A stretch of DNA of 64,000 bases from Streptomyces sp. PCS3-D2 (lineage in GTDB: Bacteria > Actinomycetota > Actinomycetes > Streptomycetales > Streptomycetaceae), in the NCBI RefSeq assembly GCF_000612545.2, contig NZ_CP097800.1, positions 2,725,001 to 2,789,000 of the forward strand. Direction: 5' to 3'. Both the position numbers and the translations under genes were made by a program. The notes below the pieces were generated by a model. It was not told where the DNA came from. It ran no database searches and saw only the letters and a program-made list of their open reading frames with translations. How positions within the stretch are numbered: position 1 is the stretch's first letter; each line of letters opens with the position of its first letter. Below are positions 51,703 to 61,692 of the stretch, one piece after another.

Positions 51703-52359
51703 TCAGCCGTCGAGGTGCTTGCGGATTCTGCGCGCCAGGTCGACCAGGCGGGCGCCCAGCTTGGGCCGCGCCTCGATGTTGCCGAGCAGCGAGAACCCGC
51801 GGACGATCACCACCGGCGCCTGCGGGTCGGTCTCCCCGCGGCTCTCGCCGCGCACCTCGAAGTTGCCGAGGACCCCGCTGCCGTAGCCGCGCAGGGTGAC
51901 GTTCTCCGGGACCAGGACCTCCACGTTGCCGAGGACGCAGGTCACGTTGATCTCGGTGACCTGCTGCTCGAAGACCGCCTGGGTGAGGTCGATGGTGATG
52001 TCGCCCATGACCGAGACCGCGCGGGTGTGCGCTCCCGGCCGCCAGCGGCCCTTGCGGCTGGAGCTGCTGCACACGGCGACGATGGTCTCGACGGCCTGAC
52101 CGGCGGCCCCCGCGTACGCGGTCGGGGCCGGGGTGTGGGCGCCGCCGGGCGCGGGCAGATCCCGTACGAGCACCTCCAGCTCGCCGACGGTCTTGACCGC
52201 GTACAGCGTGTCCAGGCGTTCGGAGTGCTCCTCGGCGGTCAGCCGGCCCTCGGCGAGGGCGTCGGCGAGGACCTGCGCGGTCCGGTCCCGGTCGGCGTCG
52301 GAGGCGCGCAGCGCGGCGGGGCCGGGCGCGGGGGCGGCGGGGTGCTTTTCCAGGTCCAC
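51703..52359 (-). CDS. DUF1707 protein with LiaF-like C-terminal domain
   Basis: A 218-residue protein. DUF1707 (about 17-70) is seen in ALRASDADRDRTAQVLADALAEGRLTAEEHSERLDTLYAVKTVGELEVLVRDLP. The C-terminus (about 110-205) is a beta-rich region, SVMGDITIDLTQAVFEQQVTEINVTCVLGNVEVLVPENVTLRGYGSGVLGNFEV, like cell-wall-active-antibiotic response (LiaF) domains. No membrane helix is evident. GTG 52359 has no Shine-Dalgarno, but TATGCT ends 6 nt upstream, so the message may be leaderless. An ATCGCGAT palindrome (52386-52393) lies upstream. Confidence 0.9.
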   Translation of the reverse strand: MDLEKHPAAPAPGPAALRASDADRDRTAQVLADALAEGRLTAEEHSERLDTLYAVKTVGELEVLVRDLPAPGGAHTPAPTAYAGAAGQAVETIVAVCSSSSRKGRWRPGAHTRAVSVMGDITIDLTQAVFEQQVTEINVTCVLGNVEVLVPENVTLRGYGSGVLGNFEVRGESRGETDPQAPVVIVRGFSLLGNIEARPKLGARLVDLARRIRKHLDG

Positions 52360-52516
52360 GACGCCAGCATAGCGAGACACGATAGATCGCGATACTGCCG
52401 AGTCGTTGCCAGTGAGCCCTACCTCACAGACACCTGCCGGGCGGGAGGTTCTACGCTGGTGTACTGCGCTGCCAATGTGATCGCCAGTGCTGTCTGCCGA
52501 GTGAGGAATGGCCCCA

Positions 52517-54187
52517 ATGCCGGAGTTCGCGTACACCGACCTGCTGCCCCTGGGCGAGGACACCACCCCGTACCGGCTGGTGACCGCCGAGGGCGTGTCC
52601 ACCTTCGAGGCGGACGGCCGTACGTTCCTCAAGGTCGAGCCGGAGGCGCTGCGCAAGCTCGCCGAGGAGGCCATCCACGACATCCAGCACTTCCTGCGCC
52701 CCGCGCACCTCGCGCAGCTGCGCCGCATCATCGACGACCCGGAGGCCTCGTCGAACGACAAGTTCGTCGCGCTCGACCTCCTCAAGAACGCGAACATCGC
52801 GGCGGCCGGCGTCCTGCCGATGTGCCAGGACACGGGTACGGCGATCGTGATGGGCAAGCGCGGCCAGAACGTGCTGACCGAAGGCGGCGACGAGGCGGCG
52901 CTCTCACGCGGCATCTACGACGCCTACACCCGCCTGAACCTGCGCTACTCGCAGATGGCGCCCCTGACCATGTGGGAGGAGAAGAACACCGGCTCGAACC
53001 TGCCCGCGCAGATCGAGCTGTACGCGACCGACGGCGGCGCGTACAAGTTCCTCTTCATGGCCAAGGGCGGCGGCTCGGCGAACAAGTCCTTCCTCTACCA
53101 GGAGACGAAGGCGGTCCTCAACGAGGCCTCCATGATGAAGTTCCTGGAGGAGAAGATCCGCTCGCTCGGTACGGCGGCCTGCCCGCCCTACCACCTGGCG
53201 ATCGTGGTGGGCGGCACCTCCGCCGAGCACGCGCTCAAGACCGCCAAGTACGCCTCCGCGCACTACCTGGACGAACTGCCCCGCGAGGGATCTCCGCTGG
53301 GCCACGGCTTCCGCGACGAGGCTCTGGAGCAGCAGGTCTTCGAGCTGACCCAGAAGATCGGCATCGGCGCGCAGTTCGGCGGCAAGTACTTCTGCCACGA
53401 CGTCCGCGTCGTGCGCCTCCCCCGCCACGGTGCCTCGCTGCCCGTCGCGATCGCCGTCTCCTGCTCCGCGGACCGCCAGGCCACCGCGAAGATCACCGCC
53501 GAGGGCGTCTTCCTGGAGCAGCTGGAGCGGGACCCGGCGCGCTTCCTGCCGGAGACGACCGACGCCCAGCTGGACGAGGCGTCCGGCGTCGTCTCCATCG
53601 ACCTGAACCAGCCGATGGACGAGATCCTGGCGACCCTGACCGAGCACCCGGTCAAGACCCGCCTGTCGCTGACCGGTCCGCTGGTCGTGGCGCGGGACAT
53701 CGCGCACGCCAAGATCAAGGAACTGCTGGACTCGGGCGCCGAGATGCCGCAGTACCTCAAGGACCACCCGGTGTACTACGCGGGCCCGGCCAAGACCCCC
53801 GAGGGCTACGCGTCGGGCTCCTTCGGCCCGACCACGGCCGGCCGGATGGACTCCTACGTGGCGCAGTTCCAGGCGGCGGGCGGCTCCAAGGTGATGCTGG
53901 CCAAGGGCAACCGCTCCCAGCAGGTGACGGACGCGTGCGCCGCACACGGCGGCTTCTACCTGGGCTCGATCGGCGGCCCCGCGGCACGCCTGGCCCAGGA
54001 CTGCATCAAGAAGGTCGAGGTCCTGGAGTACGAGGAACTCGGCATGGAGGCCGTCTGGAAGATCGAGGTCGAGGACTTCCCGGCCTTCATCGTGGTCGAC
54101 GACAAGGGCAACGACTTCTTCACCTCGCGGGAACCCGAGCAGCCGACGTTCACCAGCATCCCGGTGCGGGGTCCCGGCCTGGCATAG
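52517..54187 (+). CDS. Fumarate hydratase, class I
   Basis: A 556-residue iron-sulfur fumarase of the TCA cycle. The first part has the cluster cysteine of [11 protein letters not shown]; others lie in [22 protein letters not shown] and SCSADRQ. The C-terminal domain carries [13 protein letters not shown] and GNRSQQV. The ATG at 52517 ([15 protein letters not shown]) is chosen because GAGGA lies 9 nt upstream; the ATG at 52508 would sit directly on that site. A hairpin follows. A class II fumarase is encoded 2.6 kb further on. Confidence 0.96.
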   Translation: MPEFAYTDLLPLGEDTTPYRLVTAEGVSTFEADGRTFLKVEPEALRKLAEEAIHDIQHFLRPAHLAQLRRIIDDPEASSNDKFVALDLLKNANIAAAGVLPMCQDTGTAIVMGKRGQNVLTEGGDEAALSRGIYDAYTRLNLRYSQMAPLTMWEEKNTGSNLPAQIELYATDGGAYKFLFMAKGGGSANKSFLYQETKAVLNEASMMKFLEEKIRSLGTAACPPYHLAIVVGGTSAEHALKTAKYASAHYLDELPREGSPLGHGFRDEALEQQVFELTQKIGIGAQFGGKYFCHDVRVVRLPRHGASLPVAIAVSCSADRQATAKITAEGVFLEQLERDPARFLPETTDAQLDEASGVVSIDLNQPMDEILATLTEHPVKTRLSLTGPLVVARDIAHAKIKELLDSGAEMPQYLKDHPVYYAGPAKTPEGYASGSFGPTTAGRMDSYVAQFQAAGGSKVMLAKGNRSQQVTDACAAHGGFYLGSIGGPAARLAQDCIKKVEVLEYEELGMEAVWKIEVEDFPAFIVVDDKGNDFFTSREPEQPTFTSIPVRGPGLA

Positions 54188-54207
54188 CCCGGCACCCACA
54201 CCCGCCG

Positions 54208-54240
54208 CAGAGCCCCTGGCGCCGGCCGCCGGGGGCTCTG
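54208..54240 (+). terminator. Hairpin terminator after class I fumarase
   Basis: CAGAGCCCC (54208-54216) pairs with GGGGCTCTG (54232-54240), with further G/C pairing inside the loop. It is 21 nt after the stop codon. Confidence 0.65.
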
Positions 54241-54355
54241 TCGTCACAGACGGCCGAGCGAGCGGCAGGAGGGCGGGGCCGGGTTCATCCGCTGTTCCGC
54301 CGCATGCGCGGCACGCGGTGCCGGGGCGGCCCGCGCATGCGGCTAACGTCGGGGC

Positions 54356-55123
54356 ATGACGCACACGCAGCCCCGTACCGACCGCGCCGTCCGGGTCGTC
54401 GCCCATCGCGGGGCCTCCCACGAGCATCCCGAGCACACCCTGGCCGCCTACCGGCAGGCCGTCGCGGACGGCGCCGACGCCCTCGAATGCGATGTCCGGC
54501 TCACCGCCGACCACAAGCTGGTGTGCGTGCACGACCGGCGCGTGGAGCGGACCTCGGACGGGCGCGGGGTGGTCTCCGCCATGACCTACGAGGAGCTGTG
54601 CGCGCTGGACTTCGGCGGCTGGAAGGGCGCGGAGCACCGCGGGGCGCAGGTGTTGCTCTTCGAGGACCTGCTGAAGGAGGCGCTGGCCGCGGACCGGCCC
54701 GTGGGGCTGGCCGTGGAGACCAAGCACCCCACGCGGGCCGGGGGCCGCCTGGAGGCCGAGCTCGTGCGGGTCCTGAAGGAGCACGGGCTGGCCGACGGCC
54801 GGGCCGGCCTGGTCGAGGTGATGAGCTTCTCGCGCAGCGCCCTGGTCCGGCTGAACCGGCTCGCGCCCGGCCTGCCGGCCGTCTACCTGATCGAGCGCCG
54901 GGTGCGGCCGGTGCGGCCGCCGTTCGCGGGGCACGCCGGGCCGGGCATCGACCTGGTGCGCAGGGATCCGGGGCTGGTGGGGCGGCTGAAGGCCAAGGGG
55001 CTGGGGGTTCGGGTGTGGACCGTGGACGAGCCCGAGGACGTGGAGCTGTGCGTGCGGCTCGGTGTGGACACCCTGATCACCAACCGGCCCCGTGAGGTGC
55101 GGGAGTACCTGGGCTCTTCGTGA
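54356..55123 (+). CDS. Glycerophosphodiester phosphodiesterase
   Basis: A 255-residue cytoplasmic GDPD that splits glycerophosphodiesters into glycerol-3-phosphate and an alcohol. The catalytic parts are VAHRGASHEHPEHTLAAY (His-Arg, Glu), ALECDVRLTADHKLVCVHD (Glu, Asp, His) and the C-terminal VWTVDEPEDVELCVRLGVDTLITNRP. No signal peptide is seen. ATG 54356 has CGGGGC upstream, a weak ribosome site. It stands alone between two hairpins. Confidence 0.95.
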   Translation: MTHTQPRTDRAVRVVAHRGASHEHPEHTLAAYRQAVADGADALECDVRLTADHKLVCVHDRRVERTSDGRGVVSAMTYEELCALDFGGWKGAEHRGAQVLLFEDLLKEALAADRPVGLAVETKHPTRAGGRLEAELVRVLKEHGLADGRAGLVEVMSFSRSALVRLNRLAPGLPAVYLIERRVRPVRPPFAGHAGPGIDLVRRDPGLVGRLKAKGLGVRVWTVDEPEDVELCVRLGVDTLITNRPREVREYLGSS

Positions 55124-55137
55124 CCGGTACGGGAACA

Positions 55138-55161
55138 CCCGGCCGGGGTGCGCCGGCCGGG
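55138..55161. terminator. Hairpin after the GDPD gene
   Basis: CCCGGCCGG (55138-55146) and CCGGCCGGG (55153-55161) form a perfect 9-bp stem, 15 nt after the GDPD stop and 46 nt before the end of the convergent SGNH hydrolase gene. Confidence 0.65.
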
Positions 55162-55206
55162 CGTGGGGGGATCGGGTGGAGCGGGCGGTGGTGACGGCGC
55201 GGAGGG

Positions 55207-56733
55207 CTATGCGAAGCGCTGGTTCGCGGATCCGTCGCAGCTGCGCAGGCGCAGCGGTTCGTGGGCGGCGGCCACGGTCAGGCACATGCTCGGGGCGGCG
55301 GCGGGGCGCAGCGTGGCGCCGTCGCGGACGAACTGCTGGTTGGCTCCGCCGTGGCAGTTCCAGATGATCAGGCCGGCGCCGGAGCCGTAGTCGGCGCCGG
55401 GGACGTCGAGGCAGCGGTCCTGGGTCAGTTCGATGTGGACGGACCTGCGGGCGGTGTCGTGCCACCAGCCCTGGTTGCGGCCGCCGTGGCAGTCCCAGCC
55501 GACGATCTTCGTCTGGTTGGCGCTGGAGCCGCCGAAGGAGTCGAGGCAGTTTCCGGTGGCCTCGTTCCTGAGCGGCGTGAACGCGTCGTCCCAGGCTCCG
55601 GCCCGCAGGACCGGGCGGCCGGTGCTGGCGGGGTCGGCGCAGGAGGCCTCACGCAGGCCCGAGTCGTAGAGCTGGGTCAGGCAGGACGCGAAGGCCCCGT
55701 GCCCGCGGTAGTTGGGGTGGAAGGACTGGCGGGCGGTGTTCTCGTCCCACGGGAAGTGGTCGCCGAGGTCCAGGTAGAGCCCGCGGGCCCAGGTGTCCTC
55801 CATGCACACTTCGTGGCCGTGGAAGAGGCGCGAGTTGTCGAGGTAGATCGCGCCGGAGGCCAGGGCGGCTGCGCGGATGCCCTTCTCGAAGGCGGGCACG
55901 GCGTGGTTGCGGCCCCAGGTGGCGTCCGAGTCGTAGCCGGCGCAGCCGCCCGGCAGCTTCCCGGGGAAGTTCGGGTTGTCGCGGAAGTCGGGGCCGATGG
56001 GGCTGGGGTAGCCCATCACGACGAGCTTGTAGTCGGTGTCGGCGTAGCCGGCGTCGCGCATGACCGTTCTGAGGTCCGCGACCGTGGCCTCCACCTTGGG
56101 CTTCAGACCGTCGACGCGGGCCTGCCAGCCCGGGGCGTAGGTGGGCTCGCAGGTGCCCTGGCTGAGGATCCAGCGGGTCACGCAGTCGGTCATGACCGGG
56201 CCGAACTGGAGGTCGTCGTTGGCTCCGGCGACCAGCAGGACCATCTTGATCCTGGTGTTGCGGGCCTTGATGGCGAGGTTGTCGCTCTGCACCAGCTCGT
56301 CGGGGTACTGCTTGCTGCCGCCGATCCTGATGTTGCCGGTGTAGCCGCCGGAGCAGGCGACGTTGAAGGTGAGGTCGGCCGGGATGCCGGTGCGGTGGAT
56401 CGCCGCGTCGGGCGAGCGGTGGCACTGGTTGTCCGGCGTGTTGGTCGCCGGGTCGTAGGTGCCGACGCCCTCGCCCGAGATCTCGCTGTCGCCCAGCGAG
56501 ATCAGGCCGGTCTTGCGGTCGGCCTGCGGGCGTACCGCGGGGTCTCCGTAGATCTTCACGGCCTCGGCGGCGCGGACCGCCTCCAGTTCGGGCGGCAGGG
56601 GTGTGACGACCCCGGTGGTGGCGGCCGCCTGGGCCATGGGGGTGACGGCGGTGACGCCCCCCAGGGCGGCCGCGAACGCCACGACGGCGGCGAAGGTAGA
56701 TCTGAGCGCGGGTCTGGTACGGGCACGTGCCAT
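55207..56733 (-). CDS. Secreted SGNH-family hydrolase with ricin-type lectin domain
   Basis: A 508-residue precursor. A signal peptide (about 1-36, ending MAQAAA) precedes an SGNH/GDSL esterase domain (about 60-360). Block I has the nucleophile in [12 protein letters not shown], the Asn block is GAND, and the Asp/His pair is in [14 protein letters not shown]. The C-terminal domain (about 380-508) has the repeated ricin-B features [59 protein letters not shown] and [25 protein letters not shown]. It likely deacylates a polysaccharide or lipid that the lectin part binds. ATG 56733 has GGGGAGG 6 nt upstream. It is divergent from fumC. Confidence 0.93.
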   Translation of the reverse strand: MARARTRPALRSTFAAVVAFAAALGGVTAVTPMAQAAATTGVVTPLPPELEAVRAAEAVKIYGDPAVRPQADRKTGLISLGDSEISGEGVGTYDPATNTPDNQCHRSPDAAIHRTGIPADLTFNVACSGGYTGNIRIGGSKQYPDELVQSDNLAIKARNTRIKMVLLVAGANDDLQFGPVMTDCVTRWILSQGTCEPTYAPGWQARVDGLKPKVEATVADLRTVMRDAGYADTDYKLVVMGYPSPIGPDFRDNPNFPGKLPGGCAGYDSDATWGRNHAVPAFEKGIRAAALASGAIYLDNSRLFHGHEVCMEDTWARGLYLDLGDHFPWDENTARQSFHPNYRGHGAFASCLTQLYDSGLREASCADPASTGRPVLRAGAWDDAFTPLRNEATGNCLDSFGGSSANQTKIVGWDCHGGRNQGWWHDTARRSVHIELTQDRCLDVPGADYGSGAGLIIWNCHGGANQQFVRDGATLRPAAAPSMCLTVAAAHEPLRLRSCDGSANQRFA

Positions 56734-56841
56734 GGACGCCTCCCCGAATGTCGGTGTTACCCACGGTATTTACTGGTCGGTAGGGGAGTTGGGAACACTT
56801 TCAACAAGAGAATCGCTCAACTTTCCGAGGAGGCCACAGAC

Positions 56842-58245
56842 ATGACAGAAGATCAGCAGAACGACGGATTCCGAACCGAGCACGACTCCATGGGCGACGT
56901 GCGGGTCCCCCTGCACGCCAAGTGGCGCGCGCAGACCCAGCGCGCGGTGGAGAACTTCCCCGTCTCGGGACAGCGGCTGGAACGGGCCCACATCGAGGCG
57001 CTCGCCCTGATCAAGGCGGCGGCCGCCCTCGTGAACGCGCGCCTGGGCGTGGTGGACCAGGACGTCGCCGACGCGATCCGGTCCGCCGCCGCCGAGGTCG
57101 CGGCAGGACGCTGGGACGACCACTTCCCCGTGGACGTCTTCCAGACCGGGTCCGGGACCTCGTCCAACATGAACACCAACGAGGTCATCGCCACCCTGGC
57201 CACCGAGCGCCTGGGTCGGGACGTGCACCCCAACGACCACGTCAACGCCTCGCAGAGCTCCAACGACGTCTTCCCGTCCTCCATCCACATCGCCGCCACC
57301 GGCGCCGTCGCCGACGACCTGATCCCGGCCCTGGAACACCTCGCCGCCGCGCTGGAGCGCAAGGCGGCCGAGTTCGCGCACGTGGTCAAGGCCGGCCGGA
57401 CCCACCTGATGGACGCCACTCCGGTCACCCTCGGCCAGGAATTCGGCGGCTACGCGGCCCAGATCCGCTACGGCGTCGAGCGCCTGCGCGCGTCCCTGCC
57501 GCGCCTGGCCGAACTCCCACTGGGCGGAACGGCGGTGGGCACCGGCATCAACACCCCGCCCGGCTTCTCCGCCGCCGTGATCGCCGAGGTGGCGGTCGCC
57601 ACCGGGCTGCCGCTGACCGAGGCGCGCGACCACTTCGAGGCCCAGGGCGCGCGGGACGCGCTGGTGGAGACCTCGGGCATGCTCCGCACGGTCGCCGTCT
57701 CGCTCACCAAGATCTGCAACGACCTGCGCTGGATGGCCTCCGGCCCGCGGACCGGATTGGCCGAAATCAACCTCCCCGATCTGCAGCCCGGGTCCTCGAT
57801 CATGCCCGGGAAGGTCAATCCGGTGGTCCCGGAGGCCGTCCTGATGGTGGCCGCGCAGGTGATGGGGAACGACGCCACCGTCGCGGTGGCGGGCGCGGCC
57901 GGCAACTTCGAGCTGAACGTGATGCTGCCCGTGATGGCCAGGAACCTGCTCGAATCGATCCGGCTGCTGGCCGGCGCGAGCCGCCTGCTGGCCGACCGCA
58001 CGGTCGACGGGATCACCGCCGACGAGGCCCGGGCCAGGGAGTACGCCGAGTCCTCCCCCTCCGTGGTGACCCCGCTCAACCGCTACATCGGCTACGAGGA
58101 GGCCGCGAAGGTGGCCAAGAGGTCCCTCGCCGAGCGCAGGACGATCAGGGAGGTCGTCCTGGAGTCCGGCTACGTGGAGCGCGGCGCCCTCACCCTGGAA
58201 CAGCTCGACGAGGCCCTGGACGTCCTCCGCATGACCCATCCCTGA
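56842..58245 (+). CDS. fumC: Fumarate hydratase, class II
   Basis: A 467-residue oxygen-stable fumarase. It has the family motifs [14 protein letters not shown] (about 110-123), [16 protein letters not shown], and the catalytic loop [16 protein letters not shown]. The C-terminal [24 protein letters not shown] is complete. ATG 56842 has GAGGAGG about 8 nt upstream. Presence beside the class I enzyme gives the organism both iron-dependent and iron-independent versions. Confidence 0.97.
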   Translation: MTEDQQNDGFRTEHDSMGDVRVPLHAKWRAQTQRAVENFPVSGQRLERAHIEALALIKAAAALVNARLGVVDQDVADAIRSAAAEVAAGRWDDHFPVDVFQTGSGTSSNMNTNEVIATLATERLGRDVHPNDHVNASQSSNDVFPSSIHIAATGAVADDLIPALEHLAAALERKAAEFAHVVKAGRTHLMDATPVTLGQEFGGYAAQIRYGVERLRASLPRLAELPLGGTAVGTGINTPPGFSAAVIAEVAVATGLPLTEARDHFEAQGARDALVETSGMLRTVAVSLTKICNDLRWMASGPRTGLAEINLPDLQPGSSIMPGKVNPVVPEAVLMVAAQVMGNDATVAVAGAAGNFELNVMLPVMARNLLESIRLLAGASRLLADRTVDGITADEARAREYAESSPSVVTPLNRYIGYEEAAKVAKRSLAERRTIREVVLESGYVERGALTLEQLDEALDVLRMTHP

Positions 58246-58352
58246 CCAGCCGCCGCCCCGGGCGGGGTCCGGATCCGGACGTTCGCCGTGCCCGCATCGC
58301 TCCGTGACCCGCGCGGCGGCGGGCTTACGGGCCGCCACCCTAAGATCTGCGC

Positions 58353-59072
58353 ATGACAGGTACTTTCACGCCCGGGAGCGGCCGGGCGCAGGACGCGCCG
58401 CCGGGTCCCGCGCGCGGCACGCGCTGGGCGCCCGGGGACCGGATCCTCTGGCGCTACCGCGACCACGCCCCGGGGCTGGAGGGCGCGGTGCACATCTGCC
58501 GCCCGGTGACCGTGGTGCAGGACACCGACGAGACGCTCGCCGTCTGGATGGCCCCCGGCACCGAATGCGTCAAGCCGGTCCTCGCCGACGGCACCCCCGT
58601 CCACGAGGAGCCGCTCGCCACCCGGTACACCGCGCCGCGCACGACAGCGCGCTCGCGCTGGTTCGGCAGCGGTGTCCTGAAACTGGCCCGCCCCGGGGAG
58701 CCGTGGTCGGTCTGGCTGTTCTGGGGGCCGGGCTGGAGGTTCGAGAACTGGTACGTGAACCTGGAGGAGCCGCGGACCAGATGGGCCGGTGGAGTGGATT
58801 CCGAGGACCACTTCCTCGACATCGCCGTGTACCCCGACCGGAGCTGGAAGTGGCTGGACGAGGACGAGTTCGCCCAGGCCCAGCGGTCCGGTCTGATGGG
58901 CCGTGAGCAGGCCCGGCGGGTGAGGGAAGCAGGTCGTGCCGCGGTCGCGGTGATCGAGGAATGGGGGGCTCCGTTCTCGGCCGGCTGGCAGGACTGGCGG
59001 CCGGATCCGGCCTGGCGCATTCCGACCCTGCCCGAGGACTGGGACCACACCCCGGCGCATATGACCTCATGA
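58353..59072 (+). CDS. DUF402-domain protein
   Basis: A 239-residue cytoplasmic protein. DUF402 occupies about 120-225: FGSGVLKLARPGEPWSVWLFWGPGWRFENWYVNLEEPRTR, then VDSEDHFLDIAVYPDRSWKWLDEDEF. Related proteins include nucleoside tri/diphosphate phosphatases, with acidic residues such as those in WYVNLEEP, VDSEDHFLDI and WLDEDE binding metal. The actual substrate is unknown. ATG 58353 follows fumC by 107 nt on the same strand. Confidence 0.87.
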   Translation: MTGTFTPGSGRAQDAPPGPARGTRWAPGDRILWRYRDHAPGLEGAVHICRPVTVVQDTDETLAVWMAPGTECVKPVLADGTPVHEEPLATRYTAPRTTARSRWFGSGVLKLARPGEPWSVWLFWGPGWRFENWYVNLEEPRTRWAGGVDSEDHFLDIAVYPDRSWKWLDEDEFAQAQRSGLMGREQARRVREAGRAAVAVIEEWGAPFSAGWQDWRPDPAWRIPTLPEDWDHTPAHMTS

Positions 59073-59379
59073 GACCCTTGATGCGCCCCCGGGGTTCAAC
59101 CGTAGGATCGTCCTCCGCGGGGTCGCGCACGCGGGACGGTGCGTTCGGGCAGCGCATCGGCAAGTGTCCTTCTGCACACGGGATCTGACCGGAGGTCGGC
59201 TGACAAGGAGAGGCGACGACGGGGCGGGGATCCGCCCGGGGAGCTCCCTGCCACAGGCCGGGGGAGAAGTTCGAGCGAGGAACCTCTGGGCGATGGTGCC
59301 CGGGCCGCTGAGCGGGTATACCGCGACTGACCGAGTTGAGTGCAGCGCACATCGAGCGCAAACGGACGGAATTCCACGC
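59073..59379. other. Gap upstream of the GAF-SpoIIE phosphatase gene
   Basis: 307 nt with no gene. It should carry the promoter of the phosphatase gene. A GGGTAT hexamer (about 59315-59320) resembles the -10 box of stress-sigma (SigB-type) promoters, but I could not find a matching -35 box, so this is weak. Confidence 0.35.
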
Positions 59380-61620
59380 GTGACGGAGTACCCCACCTCC
59401 CAGGAGGGCCCGCAGCCCGTCGCCTCCGGCGGAGGTACGGACGAGCCCGGCCACGGCAAGGCGCCCATCGCCGCCTCCGAGGCCGTACGCACGCATGCCG
59501 CGGGCACCGCTCCCGCGGCCGAGCCCGGAGCGGCTGCGGCTGCCGACGTACGGGCCGCACGCTCGGCGGCCGGCCCGGGCCCGGGGCTCCCCCGGCCGCG
59601 CGCGGCGGCGTCGGCGGAGGCTCCGGGCGCCCCGGGCTCCGGCCAGAGCCACGACAACGCCCGCCCCAGGGAGGCCGAGGACGTCCACGGCGCCGCCGCG
59701 CGCGGCGCGGGAGCCGGTCCGGGGGCCGGTCCTGCGGCCCCCGCGGGCGCCGGTGGCGGCGCGGCGGGCCTCCCCGGTGCCGGGGAGGCTGTCCCGGCGG
59801 GCTCGGCTGCCGCAGGCGGGGGCGTCGCGGACGCGGGCGCCGCGCGCCGCGAGGGGGACCGGCTGCGCTTCGTCGGCGCCGCCACCCGGCGGATCGCCCG
59901 CGGCATCGACCTCGACGAGATCGTGCTCGGCCTGTGCCGGGCAACCGTCCCGACCTTCTCCGACGCCATCCTGGTCTACCTGCGCGATCCGCTGCCGGTC
60001 GGCGACGAACGGCCCGTCGGCCCGGTCGTTTTAAGGCTGCGCCGCACCGACCGGCTCCGGCCGATCGACGATCTCACCGACATCAGCAGCACCATCGGCG
60101 CGGGGATGGACCTCGCCGGGGCCGCGGGGGCCACCGGCGAGCTCGACTTCAGCCAGCTGCCGCTGGTCGGACCGCAGGGCGACCTGCCCGCGGCCGAGCT
60201 GTGCGAGATCCGGCCGGGCGGCGCGCTCGCCGAGGTGCTGCGCGGCGTACGGCCCGTCTTCGGGTCCTCCGCCGCCGCCCGGGCGGCGCTGCCCGAACTG
60301 CTCGGGCTGGACCATCCGCTGCCGAGCGGCGACCGGGCGGTGCTCGCGCCGCTGCGCGGCCGCCGCCGGGTGATCGGCGCCGCCGTCTTCCTGCGCAGCC
60401 CCGAGCGGCCCGCCTTCGAACAGAACGACCTGCTGGTCGCCGCCCAGCTGGCCACCCACACCGCGCTCGGTATCGACAAGGCGGTCCTCTACGGCCGCGA
60501 GGCGTACATCGCCGACGAGCTCCAGCGCACCATGCTGCCCGACAGCCTGCCGCAGCCCACCGGAGTGCGGCTGGCCTCCCGCTACCTGCCCGCGGCCGAG
60601 ACGGCCAGGGTGGGCGGCGACTGGTACGACGCCATACCGCTGCCCGGCAGCCGGGTGGCCCTCGTCGTCGGCGACGTCATGGGCCACTCCATGACCTCCG
60701 CCGCGATCATGGGCCAGCTCCGCACCACCGCCCAGACCCTGGCGCAGCTGGACCTGCCGCCCGCCGAGGTGCTGCACCACCTGGACGAACAGGCGCAGCG
60801 TCTGGGCACGGACCGCATGGCCACCTGCATGTACGCCGTCTACGACCCCGTCGCGCACCGGATCACCATCGCCAACGCCGGCCACCCGCCGCCGGTGCTG
60901 CTGCACCTGGGCGGCCGGGCCGAGGTGCTCCGCGTACCGCCCGGTGCCCCCATCGGCGTCGGCGGCGTGGACTTCGAGCCGGTGGAGCTGGACGCGCCCG
61001 CGGGGGCCACCCTGCTGCTCTACACCGACGGCCTGGTGGAGTCGCGCCTGCGGGACGTGTGGACCGGTATCGAGCAGCTGCGCGAGCGCCTGGCCACCAC
61101 CGCCCAGCTGACCGGCCTGGACCACCCGCCGCCACTGGAGGCCCTCTGCGACGACGTCCTGGACATGCTGGGCCCGGGTGACCGGGACGACGACATCGCG
61201 CTGCTCGCGGCCCGGTTCGACGGCATCGCGCCCAGTGACGTCGCGTACTGGTTCCTGGACCCGGAGGAGACCGCCCCGGGCCGGGCCCGCCGGTTCGCCC
61301 GCCGGGCGCTGACCCGGTGGGGCCTGGAGGAGCTGAGCGACTCCCTGGAGCTGCTGGTGAGCGAGGTGGTCACCAATGCGGTCCGGTACGCGGAGCGGCC
61401 CGTGACGCTGCGTCTGCTGCGTACGGACGTGCTGCGCTGCGAGGTCGGCGACGACTCCCCGCAGCTGCCCCGGCAGCGCCGGGCGCGGGACACCGACGAG
61501 GGCGGCCGCGGCCTGTTCCTGGTCAACCGGCTGGCGCGGCGCTGGGGCGCGACCCGACTCAGCAGCGGCAAGGTCGTCTGGTTCGAACTGCCGTTGCCGG
61601 GGACGGGCGAGCGGCGCTGA
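59380..61620 (+). CDS. GAF-SpoIIE phosphatase with RsbW-like ATPase domain
   Basis: A 746-residue signalling protein. Residues 1 to about 145 are low-complexity Ala/Gly/Pro. A GAF domain (about 155-370), SpoIIE phosphatase (about 380-610) and RsbW-like ATPase (about 625-742) follow. Metal-binding motifs GGDWYD, VGDVMGHS, YTDGLVE and DRDDDIALL and ATPase motifs SEVVTNAVRYA and DEGGRGLFLV are all present. It is built like the 16.9-19.6 kb protein but lacks PAS domains. It would reverse phosphorylation of an anti-anti-sigma factor. GTG 59380 is supported by frame and codon usage, but its ribosome site is weak, and a start upstream cannot be excluded. Confidence 0.93.
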   Translation: MTEYPTSQEGPQPVASGGGTDEPGHGKAPIAASEAVRTHAAGTAPAAEPGAAAAADVRAARSAAGPGPGLPRPRAAASAEAPGAPGSGQSHDNARPREAEDVHGAAARGAGAGPGAGPAAPAGAGGGAAGLPGAGEAVPAGSAAAGGGVADAGAARREGDRLRFVGAATRRIARGIDLDEIVLGLCRATVPTFSDAILVYLRDPLPVGDERPVGPVVLRLRRTDRLRPIDDLTDISSTIGAGMDLAGAAGATGELDFSQLPLVGPQGDLPAAELCEIRPGGALAEVLRGVRPVFGSSAAARAALPELLGLDHPLPSGDRAVLAPLRGRRRVIGAAVFLRSPERPAFEQNDLLVAAQLATHTALGIDKAVLYGREAYIADELQRTMLPDSLPQPTGVRLASRYLPAAETARVGGDWYDAIPLPGSRVALVVGDVMGHSMTSAAIMGQLRTTAQTLAQLDLPPAEVLHHLDEQAQRLGTDRMATCMYAVYDPVAHRITIANAGHPPPVLLHLGGRAEVLRVPPGAPIGVGGVDFEPVELDAPAGATLLLYTDGLVESRLRDVWTGIEQLRERLATTAQLTGLDHPPPLEALCDDVLDMLGPGDRDDDIALLAARFDGIAPSDVAYWFLDPEETAPGRARRFARRALTRWGLEELSDSLELLVSEVVTNAVRYAERPVTLRLLRTDVLRCEVGDDSPQLPRQRRARDTDEGGRGLFLVNRLARRWGATRLSSGKVVWFELPLPGTGERR

Positions 61621-61652
61621 CCGCCCGCCCGCGGACCGGGCCCCTGGAACAC

Positions 61653-61688
61653 CGCCGCCCCGCAGCCTTTCTCGGCTGCGGGGCGGCG
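61653..61688. terminator. Bidirectional hairpin terminator
   Basis: CGCCGCCCCGCAGCC (61653-61667) pairs perfectly with GGCTGCGGGGCGGCG (61674-61688) around a 6-nt loop, between the phosphatase gene and the convergent penicillin-binding protein gene. Confidence 0.8.
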
Positions 61689-61692
61689 TCCC

